In this document: positions 23,897 to 35,201 of the stretch, in pieces
Layout: each line of letters begins with the position of its first letter
Position numbering within the stretch: the stretch's first letter is position 1
NCBI GenBank assembly: GCA_003988855.1
Contig: QYAI01000132.1
Location: forward strand, 936-64,935
Source of the DNA: Arachnopeziza araneosa
Lineage: Eukaryota; Ascomycota; Leotiomycetes; Helotiales; Arachnopezizaceae
Length of the DNA: 64,000 bases
Reading direction: 5' to 3'
Notes under the pieces: model-generated
What the model saw: only the letters and a program-made list of their open reading frames with translations
Told to the model about the DNA's origin: nothing
Database searches by the model: none
Program-made: the position numbers and the translations under genes

Positions 23897-24235
23897 GATC
23901 AATAGCTATGACCAAGAGATGATAGTGAGATGGGATGAAGTTGAGCTTGAAGTTGGATATATGAAATCAAGCTCCCTCGGTTTGAAAGATATTGAATTGT
24001 GGCGTCGTTGAAACAAGGGTACTAGCTCCCTCGTGGTGGGCAGGATGGGCCGGCATGTGGGGGAGAGGCTGACAGACGGTGTTCTCACACCACCATTGAA
24101 TCGCACCAGATGTACCAAATCATATCATACCACTTACACTCAGATCTACTCTCATCTCATCCTTTGGATTCTATTATTCTACCTCATCGTCGTCAACCTC
24201 ACCAAGCTTTCATTCACACCACTACCATCACCAAA
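23897..24235. promoter_or_regulatory. shared divergent promoter region
   Basis: 339 bp between the start codons of the ALDH-like gene (minus) and the small gene at 24236 (plus). The tract just before 24236 is C/T-rich. No other gene fits. Confidence 0.5.
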
Positions 24236-24541
24236 ATGACGAGCACAACGACCGATAACGCGCTGACATCTCAAGTCCACCAAACCCTCCACGACTACAA
24301 GATTCGTCTCACAGGTGACAATACCGCACCTCTCACAAGTCCAAACCATCGGAATGAGCCATCTCACCAAAACCCAGATGACTGGCCACAGAATTATCGT
24401 AATGTGCCAAATCACCGGCCGATAAATCGACATTTGGATTGGGCTGAGAGATCAGGGAGTACGAATCCGATTGAAAGGGCGTTTATTTTTACCATGCTTC
24501 ATGGAGTTTGGTTGAATGCTGTGAGTGATGATTTTGACTGA
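24236..24541 (+). CDS. small hypothetical protein (101 aa or spliced longer)
   Basis: The ATG context tcaccaaaATGac is good, and the 5' leader resembles a transcribed C/T-rich leader. The 101-aa frame is hydrophilic and rich in Asn, Pro and His in its middle (HRNEPSHQNPDDWPQNYRN) and ends WLNAVSDDFD. A GTGAGT donor lies in the last codons (after GCT at about 24520), with a plausible branch site and acceptor near 24607, so the true C-terminus may lie in a second exon. No known family is recognised. It is divergent from the ALDH-like gene. Confidence 0.5.
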   Translation: MTSTTTDNALTSQVHQTLHDYKIRLTGDNTAPLTSPNHRNEPSHQNPDDWPQNYRNVPNHRPINRHLDWAERSGSTNPIERAFIFTMLHGVWLNAVSDDFD

Positions 24542-25216
24542 TCGATTTTCTTTGGGTTTGGAGATGGAGATGTGGGCTAATATGACGATATGAAAGTCCA
24601 TTTCGCAAGCCTGGAGGCATACGGGTGGGAGAATTAATGGGAATATTTTTAGATATAAGATTGGTGGTGAGTGGTGAATGGAGCGTTGGTAAGGTAAAGA
24701 GTCGTTGGCTTTGGAATGTGATCTTGATTTTCTCATTCTTCTTGCATTAAAAGGGTATTTGGTTGTATATATTGTGATTTTAAAGACGGATGGATATTTA
24801 AAACGTCTTGATACGACATGCCGAGCATTTGCAAACTTAAACTCAATATTGTTGTTGTCCTGAAGCAGCCCAGTTTATAGAATAGTGTCAGAAATTGACT
24901 ATTATTTGACTCGTCACGATATCTACCTCGCACATCAAGAATTGTTTATGTTCTTTCGCCAAAGTCGAACCTCCGCACACGATGCACACTAACTGCCACC
25001 CTAATTCCCCGAATCGCCAGGCCCCAAAAAGCGGAAGGCGTTGGACCCCTCTTCTTGCCCAGCCTCCACTACCCCACCACCAGATCTACGCCCACCATCC
25101 CGAGATGTCGCGAAATTTTTCTTAGGCTTGCGTCTGTAAAGCCGTATTAGAACAATTTCTTCTAGATCAAAACAAAAAATAACTTCGTTTTCTCTTTGTC
25201 ATTGACGTCTCCCAAA
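24542..25216. other. promoter region of the CocE-like hydrolase
   Basis: About 675 bp, AT-rich on the left and C-rich at 25040-25090. No supported gene. Confidence 0.5.
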
Positions 25217-27157
25217 ATGGCGGAAACAAGCACCATCAGAGACCTGTATGAGAAACATGTGGATACAGAAAACAAACTCATTTTTGAGAAGAATATCTCG
25301 GTTCCGCTGGCAAATTCGGATCTGCCCATTCGATGCAATATCTATCGACCGCTTGACAGTGACAGCGTTCGGTATCCGGTTCTTGCCACATATGGACCGT
25401 ATGGGAAGGACATTCCTTATGCAACGTAAGTCCAATTTCAAATTTCAGTTGGGAAAAATGCAAGCTAACAGTCAAATAGTTTCTTTGCCGGTTCATTTTC
25501 AGAATTGAATCCTGAGCACAAAAGTAAATACAGCGCTTGGGAAACACCGGACCCAGTATTCTGGACTTCCCAGGGTTACATTGTGGTTCGAGCCGACGAG
25601 CGTGGCTTAGGCCAATCTCCAGGCCTTCTAGATACCATGTCAAAAGGCACCAGTGAGTGTTTCTTCGATTTGATCGAATGGGCAGCAGTACAACCCTGGT
25701 CCAGCGGGAAAATCGGTCTCCTAGGAATCAGCTACTACGCCGGTACGCAATGGAGGGTTGCAAGTCGACGACCCAAAGGTCTTGCAGCTATTATTCCTTG
25801 GGAGGGAATGGCTGATTATTATCGTGATCGCTGTCGACATGGCGGCATTCTTTCCAACAAGTTTATTGGGTTTTGGTGGAATAGGCAGGTGTTGGTGAAC
25901 CAGTATGGGAAACCAGGACGTTCGAAACTGCAATTCCCTTCTGATGGACCTGGTGCCAGAGGTCAGGAAGACACGATTGAGGGTGATTTATCTGAAGAGA
26001 CATTGTTGAAGAATCGACAAGATCAAACTATCGACAATGAAGAGTTTCGGTTCAGAGATGAAGATTATTACGCCTCTAAAGAGTTTAAACTTGAAGATAT
26101 TGAGGTTCCTTTGCTGTCTGTTGCGAACTGGGGCGGGATTTTATTGCATCTACGAGGGAATGTAGAGGGTTTCAAAAACGCGGGATCGAAGCAGAAATGG
26201 ATTCGGTTCATCACAGGTCGTCACGATCTCCCTTTCTACTACAAGGAATTAGTGGAGGTGCAGAAGAGCTTCATGGATGCATTTTTAAAAGGCCAAGATA
26301 CATACGGTTGGACCACACCCGGGAAAGTGGCACCTGTTACGCTCACGTTGAGAAAAGGAAACGTGGGATACAACAACTCGGAAGCAGAGAAATCTTTCAA
26401 AACCAGAGAAGAAAAGGCGTGGCCGATTCCCCGGACACAATATACCAAGTATTTCCTTGCAGACGATTTGAGCTTGGATCCTTCCACCAAACCATCCAGC
26501 ACCAAAATCATAACCTACAAAGCCCTAGGAAATATCGAGTCTTCCCTGATCCGATTCTCAACCCCAGCATTCGAGACCGAAACAGAAATCACGGGACACA
26601 TTCTGGCCCACCTAAACGTCTCCATGACCTCCTCTTCCACCTCCTGCTCATCTAGCGAGAAAGACATCGACCTCTTCGCTACCCTCCGCTACATCGACCC
26701 ATCCGGCTCTGAAGTGCACTACACCGGCACAGCAGGCGATCCGATCCCCCTCACCAAAGGCTGGCTGCGCTGCAGTCTGCGCAAAACCGTCGATTCGAAC
26801 CCGAAACACACATTGTATCAACCGTATCGCGAGTATCTATCCACAGATGTGCAGCCGGTGAAAGAGAATGAGGTTTATGCAGTGGATGTGGAACTTTGGC
26901 CTACGAATGTCGTCGTTGAGAAGGGTGGGAGGATCGTGTTTGAGATTGCGAGTGGGGATACGCAGGGGTGTGGCATCTTTCAACATAATTCCGAGAGGGA
27001 TAGGTATGTGTTTTCTCTTTTCAGATTTTTGGTTGAGATGATGATGTTAACTATGTGTGTCCGCAGGCCAAGAGAGAAGTTTGAGGGGGAGAATCACATC
27101 CATTTTGGGGAGGGGGCAGAGAATTTTGTGCTCCTGCCGATCATTCCTCAAGAGTGA
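25217..27157 (+). CDS. CocE/NonD (X-Pro dipeptidyl-peptidase, S15-type) hydrolase
   Basis: The 607-aa product has three exons, with introns 25426-25479 and 27004-27066. Residues about 20-330 form the alpha/beta-hydrolase core. YGPYGKD sits near the oxyanion region and VVRADERGLGQSPG follows. The nucleophile elbow is GISYYAG (Ser at about residue 164), and the later acidic/His region includes GRHDLPFYY. The C-terminal beta-sandwich (about 380-607) is the X-Pro dipeptidyl-peptidase C-terminal domain, ending in an NHIHFGEGAENF-type motif. Family members hydrolyse acyl esters or amides; fungal members are poorly characterised. The last intron (63 nt) is in frame and stopless. The gene points toward the FMO-decarboxylase fusion, which is transcribed convergently. 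Confidence 0.9.
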
Positions 27158-27624
27158 TCTAATATCGAGAATTCATCGCTTGTGTGCATGATTCAACAGA
27201 AATTTATGATCTAGATTTGGAGGTCTGTAGAAAAGATGAAATAATTGCAACCCCTTGCAAAATGATTCAGTTGTGACAAAATTTTCCGATATGCAGGTAC
27301 AAGGTGCGGAGATATTACATATTTCACTTCTTATAATCTGTAGAACGTCTTGAACAATTCTGTTTAGGCTAAGCTAAGAAGATTCATACACAAATAAATA
27401 TCTACTAAGTATAACGCTCTAAGATAGAAGTCGTTTTTCTCTACTTTTGGAGACTCTTACTACAGCTCCAGTGCCTCGCTTCTCATGGTGTTTTACATCA
27501 ACGCAGATTTGTTTTTAAAAAAAAGTCTCAGAAGACGATGTTGGAAGATATCGAATGATTTCAAGTCAAAATTATGAACACCCGGAATAATCCCAATTAT
27601 ATATGTACGAAAAATCGCTCATCC
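27158..27624. other. convergent 3' intergenic region
   Basis: 467 bp between two converging stop codons. It is AT-rich with aaataaata-type poly(A) signals. No gene is seen. Confidence 0.6.
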
Positions 27625-29952
27625 TCATTCGATGCGATAACAAGCCCCTACATCCGGGACTCCTACTCCCTCCACAACCTTTGCGGACACCACCTCATAA
27701 CACGGCACCTCCGCCAATCTCCCCACAACATGATGCAGAGTCGGGAGCGCATCCCAATCAAGGCCATCGATATGAAAACTCGCCCTCTCAGCAACCCTGA
27801 CCCTCTTCGCCACCGGATCCGGTTTATCATCCTTAAACGGGACAAAACAAGGATAGTGCGTCTCGGCCTCTCCCTTATTCGCTCTTCCCACCTGGGGCAT
27901 GTATCGATACACCAAGATCCCCTCATCCGCTTCGCCACTGACGGTGCCCATGGCTGATTTCGGGTCGGCTTCTTTGAGGCCTTCGAGGTTGAATTGGCCC
28001 CATTTGGCGCCCTGCCAGCTGGTCTGGATGCGGTAGGATTCAGAACGCGCGTGTACGTCGATGGCGGTGTAGAGTTTGGGCATGCCGAGTTCCTCCCGGC
28101 CGGAGACGATGGGGTCGGTGAGGGATTCGAAGAGGATGGGCATGTATGTGCCGCTGACGACGTCGCCGTTTTTCTTGACGTATTCCACGCCGTGGATGTA
28201 TAATCCGATATGGTTGTATCCCGAGCCGCCGAGCCATTCCATCTTGTTGAGTGTCGTTTTGGTGAAGGAGGCGTAGGCGACTGTGCCCGGGGATTTGAAG
28301 CGGTACGAGGCGCTCATGGGTGGGAAGAGGTTTTGGAGAAGCGTGCGAGAGGTTTTGAATTTTATCGAAGCTGTGCAGAAGGTGGATTCAAAAGCGTTGC
28401 GGATGGTTCCTAGGTTGTTCTGACGGGGCCCGGGCATGGGTCCAAACGCAACAGGCATCCGCCAGTAGACAGAAGGATTTCGCGCCCAGATCCATTTACG
28501 CAGTTGTTGAGATGAATTATCCCATTCGTCGTGGCCAAAGTTGTAGACTGTGTACGCTTGCACTATATTTGTTAGCCTCATGTCCAACTAAGTGTGCAGA
28601 TACTTACTATCGACTTTGACCTTGTCACTGATATCTGCTCCTGCAAGGCGAGAGTACTCTTGAATTCGATTTGCACGCTCATATCTGATTTTCTCGTACA
28701 GTGCTAAGCGTTCTTCAATCTCTTCAACCGGCGTATCTTTTGGGAAAACGACAGCGAGAGATACCGCATCTTCAATAGCAACCCCACCACCTTGGCCTTG
28801 GTGTGGAAGGAATGGGTGCGCAGCATCACCGAGCAATGCTAAACGGCATTTGATCCATGTGGGAAGAATATTCATATCAAGTAGCTTCCAGACTTTCAAC
28901 GTAGCCGGGTCAGCTTTAGAAAGCAATTTCAAGGCTTTTGGATCAAAGCCTTTATATACTTGCAGCATCTTTTCCAAGTTGGCGGTTGTATCCCAACTGT
29001 CTCCTCCCTCGGATTCAGTCGAAGGGTGGATACAAACGAAGTTCAGAAGCTCGTTGTTGGTCGTAGGATAAGCGACGATACGGCGATCTGAACCATACCA
29101 AATAAGTAACTCACCATCTTTCTGAAGCATACCGCTAAGCAGTGGATCGGATTGAGCTTCTTTTTTTGAGATTAAGAAACGGAAAGCGCTCTTCCCAGAA
29201 CCAAACGGCGTGAAACCTTCAGCGGTCACTTTGTTTCTCGCCTTGGAATGAACGCCATCTGCTCCAAGTATGAGATCTCCCTGGAATGTCTTGCCGTTTT
29301 CTAATGTTACGGTGGCCGCTGTGGGATCAACATCCGCAACTCGGCTTGCAGTGTGCAGCTGTGCTGGTTGACCGGGTCCGTCAGGGCTTGTGGCTCTTTT
29401 CCTAAGAGCATCGTGCAAATGCACTCGATGGGCAAGAAGCCATTTCTATGAGCCAAAGTCAGCATTTTTGGTGCGTTTAGAAAACTGAGCTTACATGTTG
29501 CCAGATCTTGTTTGGTTCGGTTAGATCCAGAGCCCTCGTTAATTTGCCTTCATAATCAAATTCCGTCAACTTAGAGTGATCAGTTTATATGCAGACGGAG
29601 TTGAATTGAAACACAAACGTGGCTCATAGGCACTGCGCCGGAATCTTCTACATCAACACCAAGCCTTTTAAGAAGACCATTTGAATTTGGAGCGAGATGA
29701 ATAGCGGCACCTAATTCGCTTGCAAATTGTGACTGCTCAAAAATCTAGCAAAAGTTCAATTAGCGATAAATCCCAAATGTTTGGTTGACCTACTATAACT
29801 TCATGTCCTTGCTGCCGTAGTCCAATAGCTGCTGTCAAGCCACCTATACCTGCTCCAGCAATCAAAATTCGCAGTCCCTGACGCCCGTGTTTCCCGCTCC
29901 CATTTACAAGCGCCGAGCCGTGAGTCCCGTTCGTCGAAGATGAGTAAGTCAT
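27625..29952 (-). CDS. flavin monooxygenase-acetoacetate decarboxylase-like fusion
   Basis: The 711-aa product has five exons, with introns 28563-28607, 29446-29494, 29570-29618 and 29745-29793, all 45 or 49 bp and giving one unbroken frame. Residues about 25-400 are a salicylate-hydroxylase-type FAD monooxygenase. The dinucleotide motif is ILIAGAGIGGLTAAIGL, the DG motif is GDLILGADGVHSK, and the FAD-ribityl motif is LALLGDAAHPFLPHQGQGG. Residues about 415-711 are an acetoacetate-decarboxylase (ADC)-like domain. It has WRMPVAFGPMPGPRQ at its front and GREELGMPK, which holds the Schiff-base Lys region of ADC. The inferred activity is hydroxylation of a substrate coupled to decarboxylation or reshaping of the product by the ADC module. 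It is divergent from the HisD-like gene (562 bp apart), which suggests co-regulation. Confidence 0.9.
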
Positions 29953-30514
29953 GATGTCGTATATCTATATTTGTGAATTCATTTGGAATAATACAAATTG
30001 ATGGGAAGAGGGTGTACAGGTGAAAATGTTTATTATCAGAACTTTTAACGAAGTTCTCGACATTGTGGGGTCTAGCGGGGTTGATTTGCTGATCCCATAC
30101 GGCAGGATACATACTGTGGAGGTGGAGCCGAGACGGAGCTCGCCCGTCCCTCCACATGCTGACCACAGGCTCGGTATCGATGTGGGCGATCAATTTTTCA
30201 GCGAACGGCGGTCGGCATTAACCCTGAACATTGTCAACTTTGACGGTATGGTTGGATTAGGTTGTAGGCTTCCTCAATGACCCGATATCATGGTCATACG
30301 CGAATGAAATGGTGGGTAAGTTTGAGGCGTGCGAAGTGCATTTCGTCACTTCAAGGGTGGCTGACGATACCAGTCCGAAAACGGATGCAGTAAACCACTC
30401 CAGAGTTTGATATAAGTCGGATAGGCTTGCCGGCTTGAATTCTGCATTGTTTCTTCTTATCCAATAACTCCGAAACATTTTCATTTGATTTAATACTTGG
30501 ACACTCATTACAAC
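29953..30514. promoter_or_regulatory. shared divergent promoter, FMO-ADC and HisD-like genes
   Basis: 562 bp between the two ATGs. It includes CGG-rich stretches (near 30130-30215) that could bind Zn2Cys6 regulators, but no clean palindrome was identified by eye. Confidence 0.45.
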
Positions 30515-31937
30515 ATGGTTCAACGCCTCAAATCCAGAGCCGATGCCGCTCCTGATTTCAAAAAGTCTGCTGTAGATGTATCCGGAATCGTTAAAGACGT
30601 GATCGACACCATCCGTTCAGATGGAGATAAGGCAGTGCGGAAATATTCAGAAAAATTCGACAGGTGGACTCCGTCTAGCTTCAAGCTCTCAAGGTCTGAA
30701 ATCGATGCCGCGATTGCAGCATGTCCCGAGCAGACAATCAAGGATATCAAAGAAGTCCAGTCAAATGTCAGAAAGTTTGCAGAGGCACAGCGGGCCTCGA
30801 TTAAGGATTTTGAAATCGAGATTCAGCCTGGGGTTCATCTTGGACAGAAAAACATCCCTATCAATACTGTCGGAGCGTAAGTGGATTCCTCTTTTGGTTT
30901 CGGCAAAAAGCTGAACAATATAGGTACATCCCAGGAGGTCGATATCCTCTGCTTGCTTCTGCTCACATGACGATTCTCACAGCCAAGGTCGCCGGAGTGA
31001 AGCACGTCATTGGCTGCACGCCTCCCATCCTCGGCAAAATCCCAAATGCAACCGTCGCAGCAATGGACCTCGCTGGGGCCGACGAGATCTTCATCCTTGG
31101 TGGTGTACAAGCCGTCGCCGCTATGGCGGTAGGCACGGAGACGATCAGAAAAGTCGACTTTCTCGCCGGACCGGGAAATGCTTTTGTGGCGGAAGGCAAG
31201 CGTCAGTTATTTGGCGAAGTGGGAATCGATCTGTTTGCGGGACCGACAGAGATCTTGATTATTGCCGATGATCACGCGGATCCGTTTACTATTGCTACAG
31301 ATCTCATCTCCCAAGCCGAGCATGGTCCTGATACGCCAGCTGTTCTCATCACTACGTCCAAGGCGGTAGGCCAAAAGTCAATCGAGTTGGTGAGAGAACT
31401 GCTCACATCTTCCAAATTACAAACTGCAGAACTAGCGGGGACGTCGTGGGATGCATTCGGAGAGGTAATTATAGTGGATTCCATGGATGAAGCCTGGGCC
31501 CTTGGAGACGAGTACGCAAGTGAACATGTGGAAATCTTTACCAAGAACCCACGCGACGCCCTCGTCAAGATGAGTAACTACGGTGCCCTGTTCCTGGGCG
31601 AGAAGACCTGCGTATCATACGGCGACAAGGTACGAGAAGCATCCCCACGTTGAAGCAAATGCTCACACCCGCGTTACAGGTCATCGGGACAAACCACGTC
31701 CTACCGACCCGCAAGGCCGCTCGTTATACGGGCGGTCTCTGGGTCGGGAAATACTTGCGTACGTGCACGTATCAAGAAGTCACTTCGGAAAAGGCGAGTG
31801 GCGAACTCGGCCGACTCTGTGGGCGTGCTGCACGGGCGGAGAGTTTTGAGGGTCATGCGCGGTCGGGAGACTTGCGAGCGAGCAAGTACTTGAGAGATAG
31901 GTATGAGTGGATCGAAGGGGGAAGTTCAAAGCTGTAG
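30515..31937 (+). CDS. histidinol-dehydrogenase-family enzyme (stand-alone HisD-like)
   Basis: The 441-aa product has three exons, with introns 30877-30923 and 31630-31679. It is a full-length HisD fold: YIPGGRYPLLASAHM, LGGVQAVAAMA, VDFLAGPGNAFVAEGK and DLFAGPTEILI. The HisD zinc and catalytic positions are present: Gln and His in SQAEHGPD, Glu-His in YASEHVEIF, Asp in YGDKVIGTNH and a C-terminal His in FEGHARSGD. Fungi make histidine with the trifunctional His4, so a stand-alone copy is expected to act on another alcohol or amino alcohol in catabolism. The partner may be the divergent FMO-ADC gene. Ancient bacterial origin is plausible but not shown here. Confidence 0.92.
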
Positions 31938-32539
31938 ATGAGAGAGCATTGATGGTATCAAGCGGTTTATTTACACCAGTATGTGATATCTGTGTTGACA
32001 ATAATAAAGAGGGCTCAAGAATAGTTTTTTTTGGGCGAGATGCTATTTTAAGTGCAAGTTTGGGAATAGAAGAATATTGATCTCAGGTAGGGAAGCTAGG
32101 TCATTCGATAAGTACCGGTTTATAAGTGTGAGAGATGTTCAAGTGAGTTGTAATTATTGCTCCTTCAATCTCCCACGCCAGACTCTCGCTGATGCACATG
32201 ATATAATTTTGGCTGCACTTCCCAGCGATTGGGAATATAATTGCCCAAGCGCATAGATTAGAATAAAGAGTCTCAATTAGGCAAATGGGTATGCGCATGC
32301 AGGGACCACCTTCGAGGCGGAGTCGCATAATACGAGGGAGGCGGGAATTGCTTCCACGTGACCAATCATCATCCTACACTCCTTCACCACACTCCTTCAC
32401 CACACTCCTTCACCACACTCCTTTACCACACTCCTTCACCACATCTCCTTGTTAAGCGCTCGTCGTCTTATCATGACATTTCAGCCTTCGGACCCCAAGT
32501 TAGAACGGGAGACGAGCTGAGATTCCAAAACCCGCGAAT
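31938..32539. other. intergenic with a 13-bp minisatellite
   Basis: About 600 bp: the 3' UTR of the HisD-like gene (aataataaag at about 32000), a spacer, and the minisatellite at 32376-32445 in the promoter of the DUF7136-type gene. No gene is seen. Confidence 0.5.
32376..32445. repeat. 13-bp minisatellite, about five copies
   Basis: The unit cacactccttcac is repeated five times with one t-for-c change, about 100 bp upstream of the secreted-protein ATG. Confidence 0.85.
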
Positions 32540-33397
32540 ATGATACGTCCACTCCATCGAATCATCGCCATGGCGCTCACAAGCATCGCGTCAATGGCTC
32601 TAATCAGCGGCGCGAGCACCACCAGCTCGACGCCATCTACTCCCTCCTCAACGCCATCCGGCATCGAGGTCGACATCATCTTCCCAATCCACAACGCAAC
32701 CTACAACACCACGCAATCGCTGCCCATCGTCTTTGCGCTGCAGAATCTCGCCGCCGCCGCCGCCGCCGGGCCGTTCACCTTCTCCTGGGACATCATGCCG
32801 TACGGCAGCGTGGGCGAGACGCAGCTGCCGGGCGGCGTGCTGAACGACGACGGCAGCACGGCGACCTTCGTCACGGCCAATGCGTCGTCGTCGGAGCCGT
32901 ACATCTTCGTCAACCAGACGGACGTGCAGACGTGGCCGTTCGGGCCGGATTATCCCCACGGCTCCGTCTACGCGCTGCAGTGGTCCCTCTGGTGGGCGAA
33001 CGCGACGCAGCCGTGTGATGCCGATCGGCTCGGCGTGTTTGGGCAGCTGTTTTTCAATATCAACCTGGGCGATCCCGAACCCGACCTGCAGGACTGCGTA
33101 GGAAAGTGTCCCCAGCTAGGCGCCGTGTACGATATCAGCACGGCGGACTTGAACAGCTCCTGCTCGGCTGTGGTGGATAATAGTGATACCGGCAACCCCT
33201 GTGCTGTCACGGTGGACGAGGCCATGGTCGGGAGTATCTCGAACGCCATACAGAGTCTCATTTCAGCGTCAGCAGCTGCTACAGCGGTTCCTCTTCCTAG
33301 CACAGCTTCGCCGATAAAGCATAATAGCGCTACCTGCTCTCACGTTCCATTACGATATGTGGTAGTGGTTATATCTCTTCTCGCTCTCTTCGGATAG
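32540..33397 (+). CDS. secreted GPI-type glycoprotein, DUF7136-like
   Basis: The 285-aa product comes from a single exon. It has an N-terminal signal peptide (about residues 1-25), a short Ser/Thr/Pro linker (about 26-43) and a beta-rich region starting VDIIFPIHNATYN. That region has several N-glycosylation sequons and about eight cysteines. A Ser/Ala-rich stretch is followed by a C-terminal hydrophobic tail (LRYVVVVISLLALFG) typical of GPI-anchor signals. The IFP.N.TY start and W-rich core match the fungal secreted family DUF7136 as I know it. Function is unknown; cell-wall localisation is inferred. The third-position GC content of the first 500 bp is unusually high. Confidence 0.8.
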   Translation: MIRPLHRIIAMALTSIASMALISGASTTSSTPSTPSSTPSGIEVDIIFPIHNATYNTTQSLPIVFALQNLAAAAAAGPFTFSWDIMPYGSVGETQLPGGVLNDDGSTATFVTANASSSEPYIFVNQTDVQTWPFGPDYPHGSVYALQWSLWWANATQPCDADRLGVFGQLFFNINLGDPEPDLQDCVGKCPQLGAVYDISTADLNSSCSAVVDNSDTGNPCAVTVDEAMVGSISNAIQSLISASAAATAVPLPSTASPIKHNSATCSHVPLRYVVVVISLLALFG

Positions 33398-33576
33398 TGA
33401 TGTTTTGTAAACAGCAAATGATAGATTGAGATACGCTCAAGCTTAATCCTAAAACACCTCTACAATTCTTACAATCAAAAAGGTATACAACTTCCCATAC
33501 TCCATACCGAAACGCTACCCAAAACCTCAAACCGAACGTACTTATAGTCTTCCTACATGGTATATCAGAAAAAAAC

Positions 33577-34512
33577 CTATTGTCTAAACCCAACACCCCA
33601 ATACCCGCACAGCTTATACGCAAACATCTTCGAAGTCGCAGTCGCTGCACACGTCACAACGAACCAGACCAGCAGCTCCAGAACCGAAACCAACATGATG
33701 CTCGTAAACACCAAAGTCCCAGCGGTGTAATAGAGTGCCCACGCAAACTGCACAAACAGGATCTCCTTGGAACCCTGAATGCCTTCGGGGGCCGTCGTGC
33801 TCATATCAAAGGCCTTGGTATTATCCCCAAACATGTTCTGCTCGCTGGGGGGGCTCGCCACGGCCGACGGCCCTTCATGTCGGGTTCTGTATCGACAGGC
33901 CGCCACTTCAATAGTCGCGGGGATGATCGCGATGATGAACCACGCGACGATGAAGACAGGGACGGGACAGCCGAGCGCCGAGCGCTTCGAGTAGATTTCC
34001 ACCACGGCCAGCGCCCCATACGTGCACAGGAGGCCGAAGAGGAGCGCCACCAAGATCAGCCCCGAGACCAATCCCCCAAATGATCGCCCGTACTGGATCG
34101 CCCCCGTGGTGACGACGGGGTTGAGCCCCAGGGCGCGCACGACAATCTCGGTGTACCACGCCTGCTGGCTGGGGATAGGTGCCAGGCGGCGCTGCGGCCA
34201 GGCGACGTCTTTGAGGATGAGCGGGATGAGCCCCATCACCAACCCGGTGGCCGAGTACTGCTGCTGGCGCGTGTTCGGGATGAGCCCGTAGATGCAGTCG
34301 GCGTAGTACCAGCACGCGATATTGGTATTTCCAGGCCCGCCGTCGAGCCCGAGGATGGACTGCGGCCAGGGACGGAAGGAGCCGTAGTCGAGATGCGGAT
34401 TGCTGTTGTTGCAGAAATCGGAGTAGTTGGATACGATATAGGGGTCCGCCGTGGTAGAGGGGATCAACGCCAGCACTAGCAATGTGCTCAAGACGAAAGA
34501 GGGTGAGAGCAT
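33577..34512 (-). CDS. hypothetical multi-pass membrane protein
   Basis: The 311-aa product comes from a single exon. The frame is open further upstream, but the ATG at 34512 is chosen because it gives a signal peptide (LSPSFVLSTLLVLALIPSTTA). A Cys-containing lumenal loop (ACWYYADCIYGLIPNTRQQQ) follows. There are then four or five transmembrane segments, including FGGLVSGLILVALLFGLLCTY, VFIVAWFIIAIIPATIEV and two near the C-terminus. A hydrophilic loop separates the last pair. It resembles uncharacterised fungal plasma-membrane proteins; I do not recognise a named family. It converges with the DUF7136-like gene. Confidence 0.75.
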   Translation of the reverse strand: MLSPSFVLSTLLVLALIPSTTADPYIVSNYSDFCNNSNPHLDYGSFRPWPQSILGLDGGPGNTNIACWYYADCIYGLIPNTRQQQYSATGLVMGLIPLILKDVAWPQRRLAPIPSQQAWYTEIVVRALGLNPVVTTGAIQYGRSFGGLVSGLILVALLFGLLCTYGALAVVEIYSKRSALGCPVPVFIVAWFIIAIIPATIEVAACRYRTRHEGPSAVASPPSEQNMFGDNTKAFDMSTTAPEGIQGSKEILFVQFAWALYYTAGTLVFTSIMLVSVLELLVWFVVTCAATATSKMFAYKLCGYWGVGFRQ

Positions 34513-35201
34513 GTTGAAGATTGTTGTCAAGACTGATGGGAGCGTGATTCGATAAAAATAACTGCCACAAAGACAAAAGATCTGATGCGAGAACTCTATC
34601 TCATCTAAAGAAGGCTCATCTAAGAATCTGATATCTCTTGAGTGTGAATGTTTGGGGAGGTGCACAAAGATATACCCAGACGTTTTGTGTGTCGTCTCAG
34701 TAGTGTCTCTGTTGCCTTCCTCCCACCCGGCCTCACGATACGAGCGACCAGTCGACGACGATGGATGCACGCGCTTGCACGCCTTGTCATCCGGCCCCCA
34801 AACCCATCTCATCTATGCCAACATCTCTGCCATCCTGTCAGAGCGAGGATTGAAGATTCTGACGAAGAGTGAGTTGGTTCAGGGTCCAATGCCTGCAGCC
34901 GAAAAATGCCCAGACAGCCGCAGGATCTTCATCCCTGATCGGAGCCCCTGAGCCGCTCCCTCGGCTAGAATGATGTACGCTGGAGCCAATCGGCCGTGGC
35001 AGTTTGCCGCAGGGGCAGGATTTAGGGCTGAGTTGGTCAGCAGCAGCAGCGACCAATCTACGCAGCGCATGCGCTGTATGGAGAGAAAGATCGATGCATA
35101 AAACACGAAAACAGCCTCATGTTCGATCGCCAACGCATTTAGACTCTGTTTAATACATCAATTATGCGTTTCGCAGAGCCGTATCTACCATCCGTTGAAC
35201 A
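34513..35201. other. intergenic, no gene seen
   Basis: 689 bp: promoter of the membrane protein on the left and 3' flank of the dioxygenase on the right. Confidence 0.5.

Noticed and set aside
24095..24235. Upstream in-frame extension of the small gene at 24236
   Set aside because: The extension is C/T-rich leader-like sequence, and the ATG at 24236 has a better context.
33908..34576. 222-codon minus-strand frame
   Set aside because: It overlaps the membrane protein in another frame, is rich in His, Arg and Ala from GC-rich shadowing, and lacks any signal or domain.
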